NCBI GenBank assembly: GCA_028532985.1
Contig: JANCIK010000008.1
Coordinates: forward strand, 744,001-808,000
Length of the DNA: 64,000 bases
Direction of reading: 5' to 3'
Source of the DNA: Stropharia rugosoannulata
Lineage: Eukaryota > Basidiomycota > Agaricomycetes > Agaricales > Strophariaceae
The notes below the pieces were generated by a model, which did not search any database, was not told the DNA's origin, and was given only the letters and a program-made list of their open reading frames with translations. How positions within the stretch are numbered: position 1 is the stretch's first letter; each line of letters opens with the position of its first letter. The position numbers were made by a program, and so were the translations under genes. Of the stretch, positions 33,872 through 46,293 are shown piece after piece.

Positions 33872-36571
33872 TTACTTTCCAACCGATACCAAGAACATAC
33901 TACCTGCTTTTGTGGTATTTATGATTGAGCGCCGAAGGACAGAGTGCGATCTAATGGTTTTTCGCCATTCAGAAGCAGTTCGCGGCTTTGCAGTGCCTGA
34001 TTCCAATTCCTTCAATCGGGCCAAATAGAAATTTTCAAGTCGATCGTTCCAGCCAGGAAAAGTTACGACTTCAGCCCATAGATTGGCCGTTGGCCACCAT
34101 GACAAAACTGCTTGCTGAGTACCAAGCCCTATGTTCAAGTTACTATCCGAGTTTGGAATGAATTAAAGCTACTCACCTGTATATACCTTGTATACGCCGC
34201 AGATCATGTCTGTTTCTGACTCCTGCAATTTGTCATCCACCCACCGATTACAATCGCCAGGATTAAAAACTTGATGGTTGTTATCCACAGTTGCAGAAGC
34301 TGTAGGTCCCGCCAGGGCTTCGCTAAAGCTTACGTTCAGTTCTACTGATAACCGCCATAGAATCCCGCCTTCTTTGAGAGAGGCGCGACCAACTCTAGGA
34401 TTGGAGATGAGGTTGGCACGTTCTTGTTTATAGAGTTCATAATCTCCTTTGCTGAATTGACTGGAAGATAGCCTGGTGCGAGGAATATAACACCGCAATG
34501 TTTCACTATCTGCCAACATGCGCTCTGACACCAATCTCAAGGTAAAAAATTGCACTCCCCTGTTCAGAAGTTCGAACGCAATTCGATATTCATTCCAATC
34601 TTCGTCCAAGCGTACAAGTAGCAATGCCAACATGGCACCTTTTACCGCTAACGACCACGGTGCAGTAGCACGGTTTCCAAGCTTTAAAATAAACAATTCT
34701 CCGGGTAACCTCTGAATTAAGTTTAAGCGCCACAACTTCTTGAGGGATCTCTGATTTGAGCATGATATATCGTACAGCTCGTTTCGAGGAGCTGAGTCTG
34801 GATCCAGTAAGAACTTAATAAAATCAATGGCAGCCTGACCAGTCGCAGACTGGAAGTAGCTATCAGGGATTGAAGGTGCCCCGCATATAGTTCGCACATT
34901 ATTGATATCTTCCTTCTTGTCATATATGGGCAGACGCAGAGTAGACCAAGATGTAGGATATGTAAATCCATGCAGAAGATACAAGGTGTTTTCTGGGGAA
35001 TACGTTTCAGGACCATATGTTTCTTCCTCGGGTAAATACCTTGACGTGTTTTGCATCGGTGGTAAAAGAGTGACAGAAGTATGCGACAATGTCAGTTGCT
35101 TGTGGGTGACGGTCTTGTCGACCTGCTGAAAAAGATTGGTAGAATGCGATGATGTTTCGTCATTACCGTAAATCTGATACATTGGTGCGGATGAGGCAGA
35201 GTTGGAGGTGCAAAACGGTGCACTAGTCGATCCCAGTTCACTTGGATCAACCCTATTCAAAGAGATTGAGTCGGTAATTGGATCAGGGATAGGTGGCATG
35301 GATATAAATTCATCTTCCCCGCTGCTCCAGTCATCCTCCTGTAATTCTTCAGGGGTCTTATACCCCATGGCTTCACAACAGTCCCACTCATTTGTAAGTT
35401 TATCGTAGTACTTCTGGGCAGCACCATACGAGTTCAGGATCTCCCAATGATCTCTTTTGTTAACGGCAACCCGCCTCCATACCCCATCCTCCTGTTCCCA
35501 GACAAAGACCCTTCTAGGCATTTTGATTGGTTTAGCACCGGATTGTTCCAGCTGTCGAGTCTGTCTCTTTTCTATAAATTCTTTCCAAGCAGGCATAACA
35601 ACAGAAGATGATACTAAGCGGTTACTAGTGGCCGATGATGGCACTTTCACGAGATACGATTTTGCTGCCTGCAACAAGTGCGCAGGAGGCTTCCAATTAT
35701 CCCAACGGTTTGAAGCAAGGCGGAGGTGATATTCTTCTCTTTCTCCCCAAGGGTACCAGATAGGAATATTCCATCGCACAAAAAAATCGATTGTGGGATG
35801 CTGAAATGTCTCACCCATGATTTTCATAAAAACGCCGGCTCTCGGATAGTACGGGGAAAAGAATGCCAGCTCTTGCCGAATACCAGCAGCAACATGAGGT
35901 TCATAAAAGCGAAGCAGGCCGTGAATCCATTGGGGTACCGGTGTGGTATCATTTTCACCGTCGCAAGTTTGAGCGACAGCGATCGCGAACGAGACCAGTC
36001 CCATCCATGCAACGAACCATTTTCGACAGCGCTTTTCTGCGGCTATGTATTGGCTTTTATAATTGTATCCGCCAATAAATGCAACAGTAGTCGGAATCAC
36101 GATCTTCATCTCGGGAATACCGTATGCAGAGACAAAGTAGTTGAAGACATCTTGCATTGTCTTTTCGACTAATGACCAAGTGAGGGAATGAGAGGAATTG
36201 GGTTGATACTTCGACTTGCGCGTCTTTCCATTGACTGGATCAGATTGAAGTCGGTCAAATGGAACAATGTTGAAATTCGGCAGTTTGGGCACGAAAGGCA
36301 GATAGGCCATCTCTGGAACCCACCAGAGTGGTTGTTGTATCTCAGATGCGTCGTCTTCATTGGCAGTTCGTTGGAAAGGTTTACCCGGGTTGTTAGAAGG
36401 TAATTGGGGACTAAGTGAACTATTCGGTGAGTAAAATATGTCGTCTCCCAGGACAATCGCCCTTCCATGGCTAGTGTGAATCTCCTCTGGACGGTCCAGT
36501 CTCATTCGGATGGCCTTGTGATATTTGGAGGGAATGAAATCTAATGACATAGAGTCGACAGATGTTGCCAT
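33872..36571 (-). CDS. Uncharacterised 883-aa fungal protein
   Basis: Two exons, 34177-36571 and 33872-34128, are joined by a 48-nt intron in phase (GTGAGT...CATAG), giving 883 aa. The long uninterrupted first exon shows it is a real gene. Visible features: WWVPEMAYLPFVPKLP near residue 85, a region rich in aromatic residues (WNIPIWYPWGEREEYHLRLA, about 268-288), an acidic middle with low-complexity Ser stretches (about 440-500), and a C-terminal part resembling a helical domain. I see no catalytic motif, signal peptide or zinc finger. I believe related orphan proteins are repeated in Agaricomycete genomes, but I cannot assign a function. The neighbour at 37219-38277 is on the same strand upstream. 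Confidence 0.8.
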
Positions 36572-37218
36572 GTTTCTTCTCTATTCGAAGGGTGAAGGAG
36601 TCGGTGCTTGATGTACATGAACGATGTTGAATAACAGAAAGGAAAGTGACTTACAATGGGTGTTGGGATGCGCCTGGAACGATGTGGGACAGAGCAAAGT
36701 CTCAGTACTTTCGGCCGCTTCAAGGAGTTCGTAGTAGCGCTGCAGACAATACTGAGTTTTGACTATGCCTTGGAAACCCAGGACAACTTTTCAATTGAGC
36801 AATTTGTTGCGATATAATCTGGTAACCCAGGATCAATCACTCCACAGAGGTGTTGTGCTACTAAGATAAGTTGACGGGAAGTCGGCGGGAAGTCGGCGAG
36901 AAAGTCGGCGAGAACTTGGCGAGAACTTGTTGCTGGGCAAGACTGGGGCCCGATAAGACATATATGTCACGTGGATTGTTTAAATTTGTAACTTACTTAA
37001 CTTGAATTGAAATCGAACGCCGTTGTAGACCTGGTTGTCTCTTGGTATTAGTGCTCTAGTCGGTCACAGATATGTATAGTATTAAATAAATAAATAAAAC
37101 CAACAGTGAGATCCAAAACAAAAGGTTGACAAAACTCGAACAACTGAAGATACAAAACACGACATTGTACTGAAGGTAAGAGAACAATGAGAAACAACAT
37201 ACGAAGGGAAACACAAAG
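36572..37218. other. Intergenic; promoter side of the 883-aa protein gene
   Basis: No coding sequence recognised. A short tandem repeat of GGCGAGAA(C/G)-type words lies at 36,874-36,930. AT-rich sequence follows at 36,960-37,010 and 37,075-37,100. Confidence 0.5.
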
Positions 37219-38277
37219 TCAGGACGAGCTGGATAGACTACTTTCCTCCACGACCACATCACTCCTCTCAAGGACAAGACGGGCATCAGAGTTTGCCCAC
37301 GGCCTATATCTCGACTCGCATTCGATTTTTGATTGTTGAGCCTGGTGGGTATACATGAAAGAGGGTGGGAAACGGGTGGAACCAGGAAGGCGATTATCAA
37401 GACCAAAAAGGTTGATGCGGCGATCGTCAGACTTCTTGCACTCGGTTTTCAAGCAATCCAGTCTTGTGTCGATATCTTGTAGAGTTACGACATCCTCTTG
37501 ATACATACGAATAAGTGGGACAACTTTTCGCATCCAGTAGTCAAGATCAAGCATTACAGCAGATTGACGAAGGGCCATTGCGTTTCTGGCATCTGAAATG
37601 GTGACAAAAAAGTCTTCCAAGGTTGACAGGGGACATTGAGCAAGATAATCTCGGAACTAGTGTATTGAAATAGTTAGGTTTTATATCACCCGAAAATGAG
37701 GACAAAGCTTACAGTCGCTAAATCAGATACATGATGTGCTTGTACAAATGTATAATATGCTGAGATTGCCGCTTTGACGTCGTTCAAGAGTTCTGGGGTA
37801 AGACACAGAGGATTATCATCGTCGTCATCTTCCCCACTAAGATGGTTGTGGCCCTCGTCCTGTTCATGATTATGAAGGAAAAGACGTCAGATTAAAGTAT
37901 CTGAATTGAACTCGGACTCGTACACGTGGCTTAGCTTGTGGCTGTAGTTCACCGCTGTAAGCCGTAGGGGATCCAGAGAGCCAGACACCCTCATCTTCAA
38001 TATTGCCATTCGAAATACTTGACGACCATGCATAAATACGATCTGTAGCATCAAGCGTCGGGGAGGCAGGTAAAGCAGGATCAAAAGGCAACAACAACTC
38101 GCTGAAGTCCTTTGCCAGGACTGAGGATTCCGAAGAAACAAGAGTGAGATTATTAGCATCGAGAGAAGCGCTGAGTTGGTCGGGTTCGCGAACGTTGGGC
38201 GTTGAGCCATCAGCCAAAGATTTGCCATAGCCGCAAGCTAGAGAAGCTTGGTTCTCTGAAAAGTAGGGTTCAGACAT
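37219..38277 (-). CDS. Uncharacterised fungal protein (acidic N-terminus, helical C-terminus)
   Basis: The start is MSEPYFSENQASLACGYG at 38277. Two or more introns separate the first exon (to about 37915) from an acidic segment (HLSGEDDDDDNPLCLTPELL, about 37,760-37,865) and the last exon (FRDYLAQCPLSTLEDFFVTI..., 37219 to about 37,660). The last part looks alpha-helical with IDTRLDCLKTEC and a Ser-rich tail. No family is recognised. It lies upstream of and on the same strand as the 883-aa orphan gene, 647 bp away. The call rests on the consistent frames and splice sites. Confidence 0.5.
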
Positions 38278-39611
38278 CTTTGTGAATGGAGTACTGGGAG
38301 TTGGAAAGTTGGCTCAGAGGGGCTTCAAAGACTTCCGCACTCCTGAAACAGATACGTAATCATGTGAGCACTGCTTATAAACTATGAGAAAATTTTGGTT
38401 CTTTTGTGAATGATGATCTATTTTCTCTTGATTTTCTCTTCTGCTAAAATAGTTCAACCTTGTGATCTTATAGTTCCCGCTCAATGAATGGGGAAATATT
38501 CACAGTTTAAGGCAAACTTATCACGTGCTGACTCGCGGACTTTAAGGATAGTACTAGGATAGGAGGATACTCCGAGCAATAAGACTGAGATAACTTGTTG
38601 CCTATAAATTCATCTGAATAGATATACCAAAGGTATACTCAGTATGTATCACTCCTTCTAGAATTGCCTCGAGAATATTTCCCCCGTGTGAGAAGCAATC
38701 AAGAAAGCATAGATTTCACCGTTATGCCATCCAAATGTCATCAGACGTTGCCAGGTGTCAGCCGGAGCAAAGCCGGAGTGGGTCAGTGGTAGGCTAGTCC
38801 AAATTCAACCTCAAGGATCAATCAGAGTTTACTACGTGACTGGACACTCCAAGCCTGGCTTGTTTCTGGCAAGGAACCGTAAAGTCACAGACAGAGTCTC
38901 TACACGGATGTTCTTGGAATTCTGTATGATTGCTCCCAGACTGCTCCTGGATAACACTAATAGCCTTTCAATCAAAAGTTTGTCGAAAGACAAATTTATT
39001 GTATCGGACTGTCGGGTGCAATCCTTATCTAGAATATTTTGAGCACTATTTGCAAGCTTCACATCGATAGTAGTAATAATAGCGTCGTTACTATTAATGA
39101 GTGAATTAGTAGAGACCAAGTTAGAGACTATCTTGAAGCAATGATAGTATGATAGCAGTGGCCGGCATAAATTTGCCGAAATAACTTGTAAATTTCTTCC
39201 GGTCGGTCAATGGTCAATGCATGATAAAATACAGCCTCAGATCCAGTTCCTGGTTCGAATCTTGGATGTTAAATGATTCTGACCCCGAGATATCATATCT
39301 CCGTGCCCACCTGACAACCTCTGTCCCAATAGCACAATTTACGCCGCAGATCACTACTAAATGCTCTTATGTTCTCATGCCACCGTTGCGCCTGCCTGGC
39401 CAACATATGGTTTTCCCTTCAGGTGACCCTGTTGTCAGTGGCCTTGATATTATCATATTCATCCTGACGTTGCGAACTATTCTTCAAGAAGATGCTACCA
39501 AATTTACTTGTCTTTTTCTTTTTCAAGACGTTTTTACCCACTGGGAATGCATATAAATCTGGGGATTGGACTCACTGTAAGTATTCAGACTTGCGGCCAC
39601 TGTGAGTCGAC
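38278..39611. other. No gene recognised
   Basis: About 1.3 kb between divergent genes (38277 minus, 39612 plus). Short frames only. It probably contains both promoters. Confidence 0.5.
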
Positions 39612-41484
39612 ATGTCTTCCAGGTCTAGGAACATGCCGCCCATACGCTTCCTTGTTACCAATCTTGCCAATCATTACCAGCATTATTCTTTGAGGGAACT
39701 CGAAGGCACATCTAACCTGTCGTCCGTCATGCCTGATAGTGTAACGAACGATTTGGTATCGCAAGTACCTCTTATTGATCTGGAGGATACCCAGTCCAGC
39801 ACCTTTGGCAGCGATGTTTCGACTGGAACCTTGGCAGCACTGACTCCGGCTCAGCATCAACAAGGCCAATACAGTAAAACCGAAATCGCGCGCTCAATGA
39901 CAGCGCATCACCTCAGGCGCTCAAATGACGCGAACCACTCGTTTTTGCACATGTTTTGTACTCAGGTAAGCTTCCTCCCGACTTCCTCTAACGGCAGTAC
40001 GGTACTTGATCCTATTTTTCTATTAGGCTGAAATCAACTCAATCGCCGCTCAAAACGGCCAACTGCCACGAAGAAAGTCACTTACATACTATCTCGAGAG
40101 CGCCAGAAATAATTGGGGCGGATACGCTCAGAATCGATTTGCTCAAGAATCTAAGGACGACCCATTGTGGATACTGCAGGAAAATGATTTCGGAACTGCC
40201 CGCCAAGCGTTGTCATTTGGGACTATCTTGCTTTACACTCATTACTTGTTTCGATACCAACTGTTGTTTTTGCTTTGGCAAGGAGATACCCTGTGGGATA
40301 TATCGGTATTGTTAATTAACAATGGACATCATAGTGTCAACGCTCACTAGTTTATACCGCAGGCTATGGTTGGTGCCATGATTCGCAGCTTACTTGGCTG
40401 CGATCCCGGATACGAAAAACTCTGGAAACGAGTAGAATCTTCGTCACTGGCTGCAAACCTTATTCCTGGTCTGCGAAGTAGTCGCCATGCATCGACCTCG
40501 ACTCTCAAGGATGACGACCCGTTCTTCATATATATCCGAAATGATATCGTTAGCACGGTCAGGATTCTTTCCCAGTGTGAAACTAGTTTGATTCCTTACT
40601 ATTTGTGGCACACAGTTCAATAGTCTTCAAGATGATTTCATTTCCGTGATGTTAAAAGCCGCAAAGGAGATATTCATGGACAGAGGGGTAAGCTTGCTAT
40701 TCGGAGCAAAAGTCTACTTGGACCGTGGCGACGATGGGAAAGCTGGATTCTCTCTTTCTGCTGAAGGAATGAGGATGTACACTTTTCTTGGCCTCGACCA
40801 CCTCCGGAAGTTATATCGCTTACTAGGCTCCACCGCGGCCGCGGCAGCTTCGCTGACTCGGAACAACAATGTCAAGAAGCGCATAACTCGCTTTTATATA
40901 TCTCCCCTTTCGGAAGCCCTGTTTCGACGTGCGGTCGCATATTGGGGACCCAACACCCTTTTTGATACCAACAACAGCTCTGTAGCGCTGGTAGCACAAG
41001 TCCTTGCTATGCCTCTTGCCGTTGTGAGTCATTGTATCAAAGACTGATCAAGGCTTCTGCTGACGCTGGTATCATATAGGCTGACATGGTTTTGGCGAGT
41101 ATCGCCCAAATTGACGATGGCCTTGCTACTGTTCGCGAGCCTATCACCTTGAGGCATAACCTTGTTCAGGCCTGCCAACTGCATGCACAGGTCCTTGCCT
41201 GCCTCGTTGGGGAATCTCGTCCACCCATGCCTGACACAGGGAGAGCACAGCCATCTCCAATATACTATTTCTTAGACACAATCCTGGCAACATTGAGTGT
41301 CCCCTCTGTTACAACACTTCCAGCACCCCCTAAATCCAACCTAAATACCTCCGAGCTACTTTTCTATTTCGAGTCCCTGAAGTACTTCGGCAGCGCAGAG
41401 ATGATTGATCCTGAAAAGCTTGAAGGCGTTTTCGATGATGACGACATCGGCAATGTACAGATGCAGCCATTGATTCCGCTTTGA
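39612..41484 (+). CDS. Uncharacterised multi-exon fungal protein
   Basis: The start is MSSRSRNMPPIRFLVTNLAN at 39612. Following exons encode INSIAAQNGQLPRRKSLTYY, an apparent helical domain around LWKRVESSSLAANLIPGLRS (about 40,415), YLDRGDDGKAGFSLSAEGMR (about 40,715) and a last exon from about 41083 (ADMVLASIAQIDDGLATVRE) to LIPL at 41484. At least four introns are present; I did not fix every boundary. No domain is recognised; the predominantly helical, mid-length character with Ala-rich stretches gives no functional clue. It appears undamaged. Confidence 0.55.
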
Positions 41485-41934
41485 TCTCGACAGTACTAGT
41501 TCGAGGGTCGGGTTTTGGTCAGGTTACAGAAGCCATTAGCATTGAGTTTGCATATTCAAGCTTGAGTAGATGACTAAAATATGATTTATTATGACTGTTA
41601 AACGAAAATTGCTCTGGTTTCGGAGTAGCAGCACAAATCTCCATCAAGCTTCAAGGCTAGTCGAAGGCTAGTAGGTAGGCAAGTGACTCAATGCAACAGC
41701 GCCGCAGGCTTCGATGGTCATAGGTCAGGAAGTGTCGAGCCATCCAATGGCGGCGAGTTGGCAGCGAGTCGCGCCGCAGCTGTTACTAGGACGGTTTCAA
41801 GACAGTTCGCAGTTTTCTACCATGCTGATAGAGCTAATCGGAATGCGTAATAGGCACTGCCTTGAAAGCAGCGTGACAGGACTGCGAGGTCAGTCGTAGT
41901 CATAAAACCGAACTTTGCTTGAGCAGACCTTGAG

Positions 41935-41952
41935 GAATATATATATATAAAT
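41935..41952 (+). promoter_or_regulatory. AT dinucleotide run / TATA element before the next gene
   Basis: A run of alternating A and T ending TATATAAATA lies about 50 bases upstream of the ATG at 42000. This is a plausible core promoter position with a short leader. Confidence 0.35.
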
Positions 41953-41999
41953 AAATTGTGGAACGGAGTCAACACCGGACCCATAACTAACTTGCTACT

Positions 42000-42944
42000 A
42001 TGCCTATCACTGAATCGTTGCACGAGAAAGATGAATACATATCTGACGGGGAGACAGAGCAGTCGGCAGTCAATATGTTGCCTAGTGACAAGCTGCTTCA
42101 GCCTCGGATGAGAAGGAGAACTAGGAGATACTACATGCTCCCATGTTCGCCCTTGTCTCCAGTGGACAAAATTAGGAATAATAATGGCGGAGGGAGCTCA
42201 AAACGGTCTCGTAGTAATATCCCATCAACAAAGACTGCAGGTAAGACTCTCATAAGCTTTCGTATCAGCTGCTCCAGCGTTCTTAAATTTCTGGAACTAT
42301 AGCATCGAAGCTGGCAATCGAGCCTCTCCAATTGAATGAATCGCCATGCATACAGAGAAGGGCCGGTACCATCAATATAACTGTGGCGTCACTGTTCAAT
42401 CCGTCGCTGGAGTACAAGACAACATTTTCGCAATTGTTGAGCTTGGACTGGCTGCCTGCGTATGGGCTACCCACAGACGAATTTTGGCAACTATTTATGA
42501 GGTGTCAAGTCTGCCTTAATTTCATGACAACAAGAACAGTTCCCTATCATAGATGCCCAGGTGAATTGCTCAGTGGCATTTGTGCTCAAGTCTCGTTGAT
42601 CTAACCGATATGTTTTGGTGATAGGTCTTGTGGATATATTTAACCCGATCAGGAAAACAGGTCAAGTGTCTATGCGGTCGCTCGATGCACACGACCCCAA
42701 TAATGCCGCGGGTGTTCCTAAAGAGATATTTGAAGAAATATTCTACGTTTGCCAAAAATGCGGACGGTATATGGCCAAAAGAGTTGCCAGAAACCATTGC
42801 GATAACGACGCTACTGACGATGACGATAGCGCAGGCAACACCACTCCGAAACTTTGCATTGTGCTACAGCAGGCCGACTTTGACGATCATATGATGAATG
42901 GGGAAGAGAAGGGAATCCTGTCGATGCCCTCTGAGGACATCTGA
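42000..42944 (+). CDS. Uncharacterised protein with two CxxC-x11-H modules
   Basis: Three exons, 42000-42240, 42303-42560 and 42625-42944, give 272 aa. The N-terminal 80 residues are acidic then basic (RRRTRRYYMLP). Two similar putative zinc modules follow: CQVCLNFMTTRTVPYHRC (exon 2 end) and CQKCGRYMAKRVARNHC (exon 3), each C-x2-C-x11-H with a closing Cys one or two residues on. The second module is followed by an Asp-rich stretch. The spacing does not match a standard C2H2 finger, and I do not recognise the family. It could bind DNA or protein. The splice junctions are clean and the frame is open. Confidence 0.65.
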
Positions 42945-43805
42945 ACTTCAGATTATCCGCTTTGCCGCCCGAGGGCCATTTATCAACTTCAAATTGCAGA
43001 ACGGGTGCATGTATCTTCAGTGCTCATCACCGATGCACTGCGAGTTGTCCGGCCTAACGTGGTGCTGCTGCTATCAACGGATTAGTTACCAATGACTTCG
43101 ATCTACATGCAACTTTGTATGTACCTGACGTACTAGATACCATCTTTTTTGAAGAAAATATGTTTTGACAGCTACTAGAACATGATTCCCTGTATAATCT
43201 CAATTGAGTCAGTAGTATTGGGACACAAATGAGTACTACTACTTGCTCTAAACATCACGGTAGACGTAGAATGCGAGGCAGTGGTACATCCAGAGTTTCG
43301 GTGTATGCTGCATGTACCATGGAACCCAAGGACACATAGACGAAGTGGTTCTCTTATTTTGGAGACCCAAAATAAGCCAACGTGGTCGACAAGTTGTTCG
43401 CAAGTTATCACTTGGAGTTGGTCAAAGCTCAACTCGGGTCGAGCGCTCGGCGAGCAAGTATCAATCGGAGTTTGAAATGCTTCGTTTCCTTGTAGAACCG
43501 GGCACTGTTGATCTTTACAAGTTCGTTGGTGATGTCCATGGGTCTCCGTGGCATTACTCTTGAACGTTTTCGCCAGATATTCTTGGGTTTCTGAGATATT
43601 CTGTGTACCTCTCGTTTTCATTTAGCGCTAGCTCGCAGATTGCACTCTCTTCTCAGTCGTCAGTTTCTGCAAAACTGCTGCTAGGCTAGTACTCACGACC
43701 CGCTCTTACAAAATGTAATTCAACTATAAAGGACTAAACGATTCCATGTGCCACGACAAGAAATCATCGGATGACGCAGACAAAATACCACCCAGTACAA
43801 AGCAA
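42945..43805. other. No gene recognised
   Basis: About 860 bases between the zinc-module gene and the convergent small gene at 43806-44582. Open frames at 43,175-43,620 on both strands overlap one another and have no recognisable content. Confidence 0.45.
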
Positions 43806-44582
43806 TCAGCAAGATGGCCAGTACTTCGAGGCGCACGTTACTGTGTACTGCTCAACGGATTCGCGCTGCAGACAACTTTCCAGACGAGATTGAAGCAGCT
43901 GAACCGTATCCTGCTCCAGAAGAATTCTCCCCTTCTCCACTCGTGGGCTATTAAGGAGCATCTGTCATGCGGTGTTATCAAGGAACCCCTATACCTGATT
44001 GTTATTTACCTTATCTCCAACACGAATTGATCTGAGGTCGAAGTCATCCGGGAATGGTGTTTGTACGCGTGCATTGACGACGGTAGCTCCATCGGACAGA
44101 AAAAAATCTGCGGTATCAATAGCGTCTCCACGTACTTCGTAGGAGACTTGCATAACTTGTACCAAAATGATGACCGGATTCTCAAGACGCTCACAACCCG
44201 GGAGTATTGGCCATTCCATGTTGAAACCAGTTCCGCGTACAGTCGATTTGGCGAGGTCGGATGCTATAATTTGCTCATACATCAAGCATTGCAAGCTCCT
44301 GCTGAAATGCTCCTCCTCAGCGGACAGCTTCATGTAGTACTGTGCCAGCCATTGCTAGGGAGCTCTATGGCATCAGTATTTCAGTGCTGGAATTAGCAAA
44401 TTGCCTACCTGATCGATGACGGGACAAGGGAACCGCATTGTCACCCACTGCAACAGCGCGATAGGGAATGTTATGTCCGACGAGATAATTATCTTTCTTT
44501 GAGCAAACGCCCGCTCGGCCAAGGCATACATTTCATGCTCTGATAGTCCGGGGGGCTCTCGCTCCCTGTTGGACCAATACAT
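43806..44582 (-). CDS. Small protein with possible RPA70N-like OB fold, copy A
   Basis: Three exons, 44409-44582, 44010-44354 and 43806-43961, give 224 aa in consistent phase. The middle exon contains SDLAKSTVRGTGFNMEWPIL, ILVQVMQV, DFFLSDGATVVNARVQTPF and LRSIRVGDK, reminiscent of the OB fold at the N-terminus of RPA70 (VLQV...RLLLSDG...ATQLN...I..G). The same pattern, with similar exon structure, recurs in the next gene at 45034-45706, so the two are tandem paralogues. The RPA resemblance is weak and inferred from motif order only. The first exon ends in PCPVIDQ and the last begins with an internal Met, not a start. Confidence 0.5.
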
Positions 44583-45033
44583 CTAGTTGCGTTGTTCAGC
44601 TTCAACTTCTGAATCGGAGTGAGGTCTGGTTTATTGTTACTACGGTTTGTCTCTTCTTTTAATACTAAAACTGGGAATTCTGTAGCTAAACTACCAGCTT
44701 GTATGACTGTAGCGGCCACCATTATGACACGTCAGACTGCTGCGACATCACAGCGCTAATTAATGCCGAGAGGTCTGTACAGCCGGCCATGATCACGGTA
44801 TCTTCATCCCACCATCGAAAGCTCGGGCTGGTATTGCATTGTCAAAAGTGCTTTGAGTACGCATCTAGACATTAAATATCATTTCTGATCGTACTGTCAA
44901 ACTTATAATGGGATCCTATAGCTGTATGTATCACTGAGAAACCAACTAATCTATGACGCGACGCCCTCTGATGAACTCCAATGTTATTACGGCTATTACT
45001 GCGGTCTATCCACTTCTACTTCTACTAGCTTGG

Positions 45034-45706
45034 TCAGAGCGATAAGATCTTGGCAGTGCGCGGTTCGAGAAGAAATGCCCCGTTTTCGATGGAAGGCCTG
45101 AACAAAATCATCTAGCCTCCTGACTCAGCTGACTGGTTCTCCACATGAAACCTCGGACTTACCTTGCCATCTACTTGAAGATGTTCGGCGAGCAAACCAG
45201 CTCGAAAGGGAGCACAAACATATGCATCGACAGCTATGCGACCGTCTGAGATGGTTAGTCGGACCAGCTCAGGAACACCTTCGCGATTCGTTTCAATTGA
45301 CGCCTTCATGATCTGAACCAACAAACTTTTGGAAGCCGCCACACTGTCACAGTCAAGAGGTAGAGACCACCCTTCACTGCCAAAACCGGTTCCATGTACG
45401 ACAGAATCAGCGAGGTCAGAACTTAAAAACTGCCAGTGCACCGACTGTAGCAGTTTTGTGCAGTCGATAAGTCCTTCTTTGGTCTTGATATTGGCTAGCA
45501 TATCTTCATCGGTGATGTGCCAGAGATAGCACTCCCAAAGCCATTCCTAGTAGCGGTGTTTCATATACGGCATAAGATATGTGCATTTAGATGCTTACGT
45601 TGTCGATGCGCGTTTGCGAAGAGAGGGAGTCTGCCCATTCCCTCACTGATGACCAACCAAAGAGCATTTCTGCCTCTGTTTCGTAGGAAAACAATTTGTC
45701 GTTCAT
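45034..45706 (-). CDS. Small protein with possible RPA70N-like OB fold, copy B
   Basis: Three exons, 45599-45706, 45163-45546 and 45034-45111, give 189 aa. The start MNDKLFSYETEAEMLFGW was chosen because it is the only ATG that joins in phase to EWLWECYLWHITDEDMLA. The core reads SSDLADSVVHGTGFGSEG, LLVQIMKAS, LVRLTISDGRIAVDAYVCAP and LQVDGK, aligned block by block with copy A, and the final exon aligns too (IENGAFLLEPRTAKIL against VEKGRILLEQDTVQLL). Intron positions agree between the copies, so this is a tandem duplication. The function is unknown; a single-strand DNA or protein-binding OB fold is the best guess. Confidence 0.5.
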
Positions 45707-46293
45707 TATTCTTTAAGAAGGAACTGGCAGATGAAAACAAGGCTAAGCGAAGAATGGGAGGAATCAACTACTCGCCTTCCGATAGCTTTTGTAGGTCCAA
45801 ACCAAACTTGCTTACATTATCATAATTTTATTAATGTTTTACTTCTAGTGTAGCGCAGTCGGTGATTGAAGATGTACCAATTGAAGACTTGCGTAATAGT
45901 GCGATGTATGATGGATGGCCCTGCAACGCTTCTCTGTCTCGGAGAATCATGGATCCTGCGGAAGCTTGAGCTTATAGAGAGCTGGCGTCAAGATATGATA
46001 CCGTTATTCCGCCAATTTCCACAGTAAACTGCGGCTTTCAAAGATAAATCGCTACGATGATCGTCCGGTACCGATACAAGCACATGGGGGTTCATGGCTG
46101 CGTAGCTGCGTAGTCAGTATCCCCTGGAAGTATTTGCGTCCCTGAGGAACTATACGAGCTCAGCTTTTCACTGAAAACTGTCTTTACAATCTACAACGCA
46201 CATTTACAAAGCTTATCTCGTTTAACACATCTATACCAATAACCAAATCATCCGAGTTCCTTTCTCCTCGCTGCTGTAATCACTATTTTTCCA
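45707..46293. other. No gene recognised
   Basis: This is the divergent gap between copy B and the Plavaka gene. It may contain the 5' end of the Plavaka element; I found no obvious terminal repeat by eye. Confidence 0.45.
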
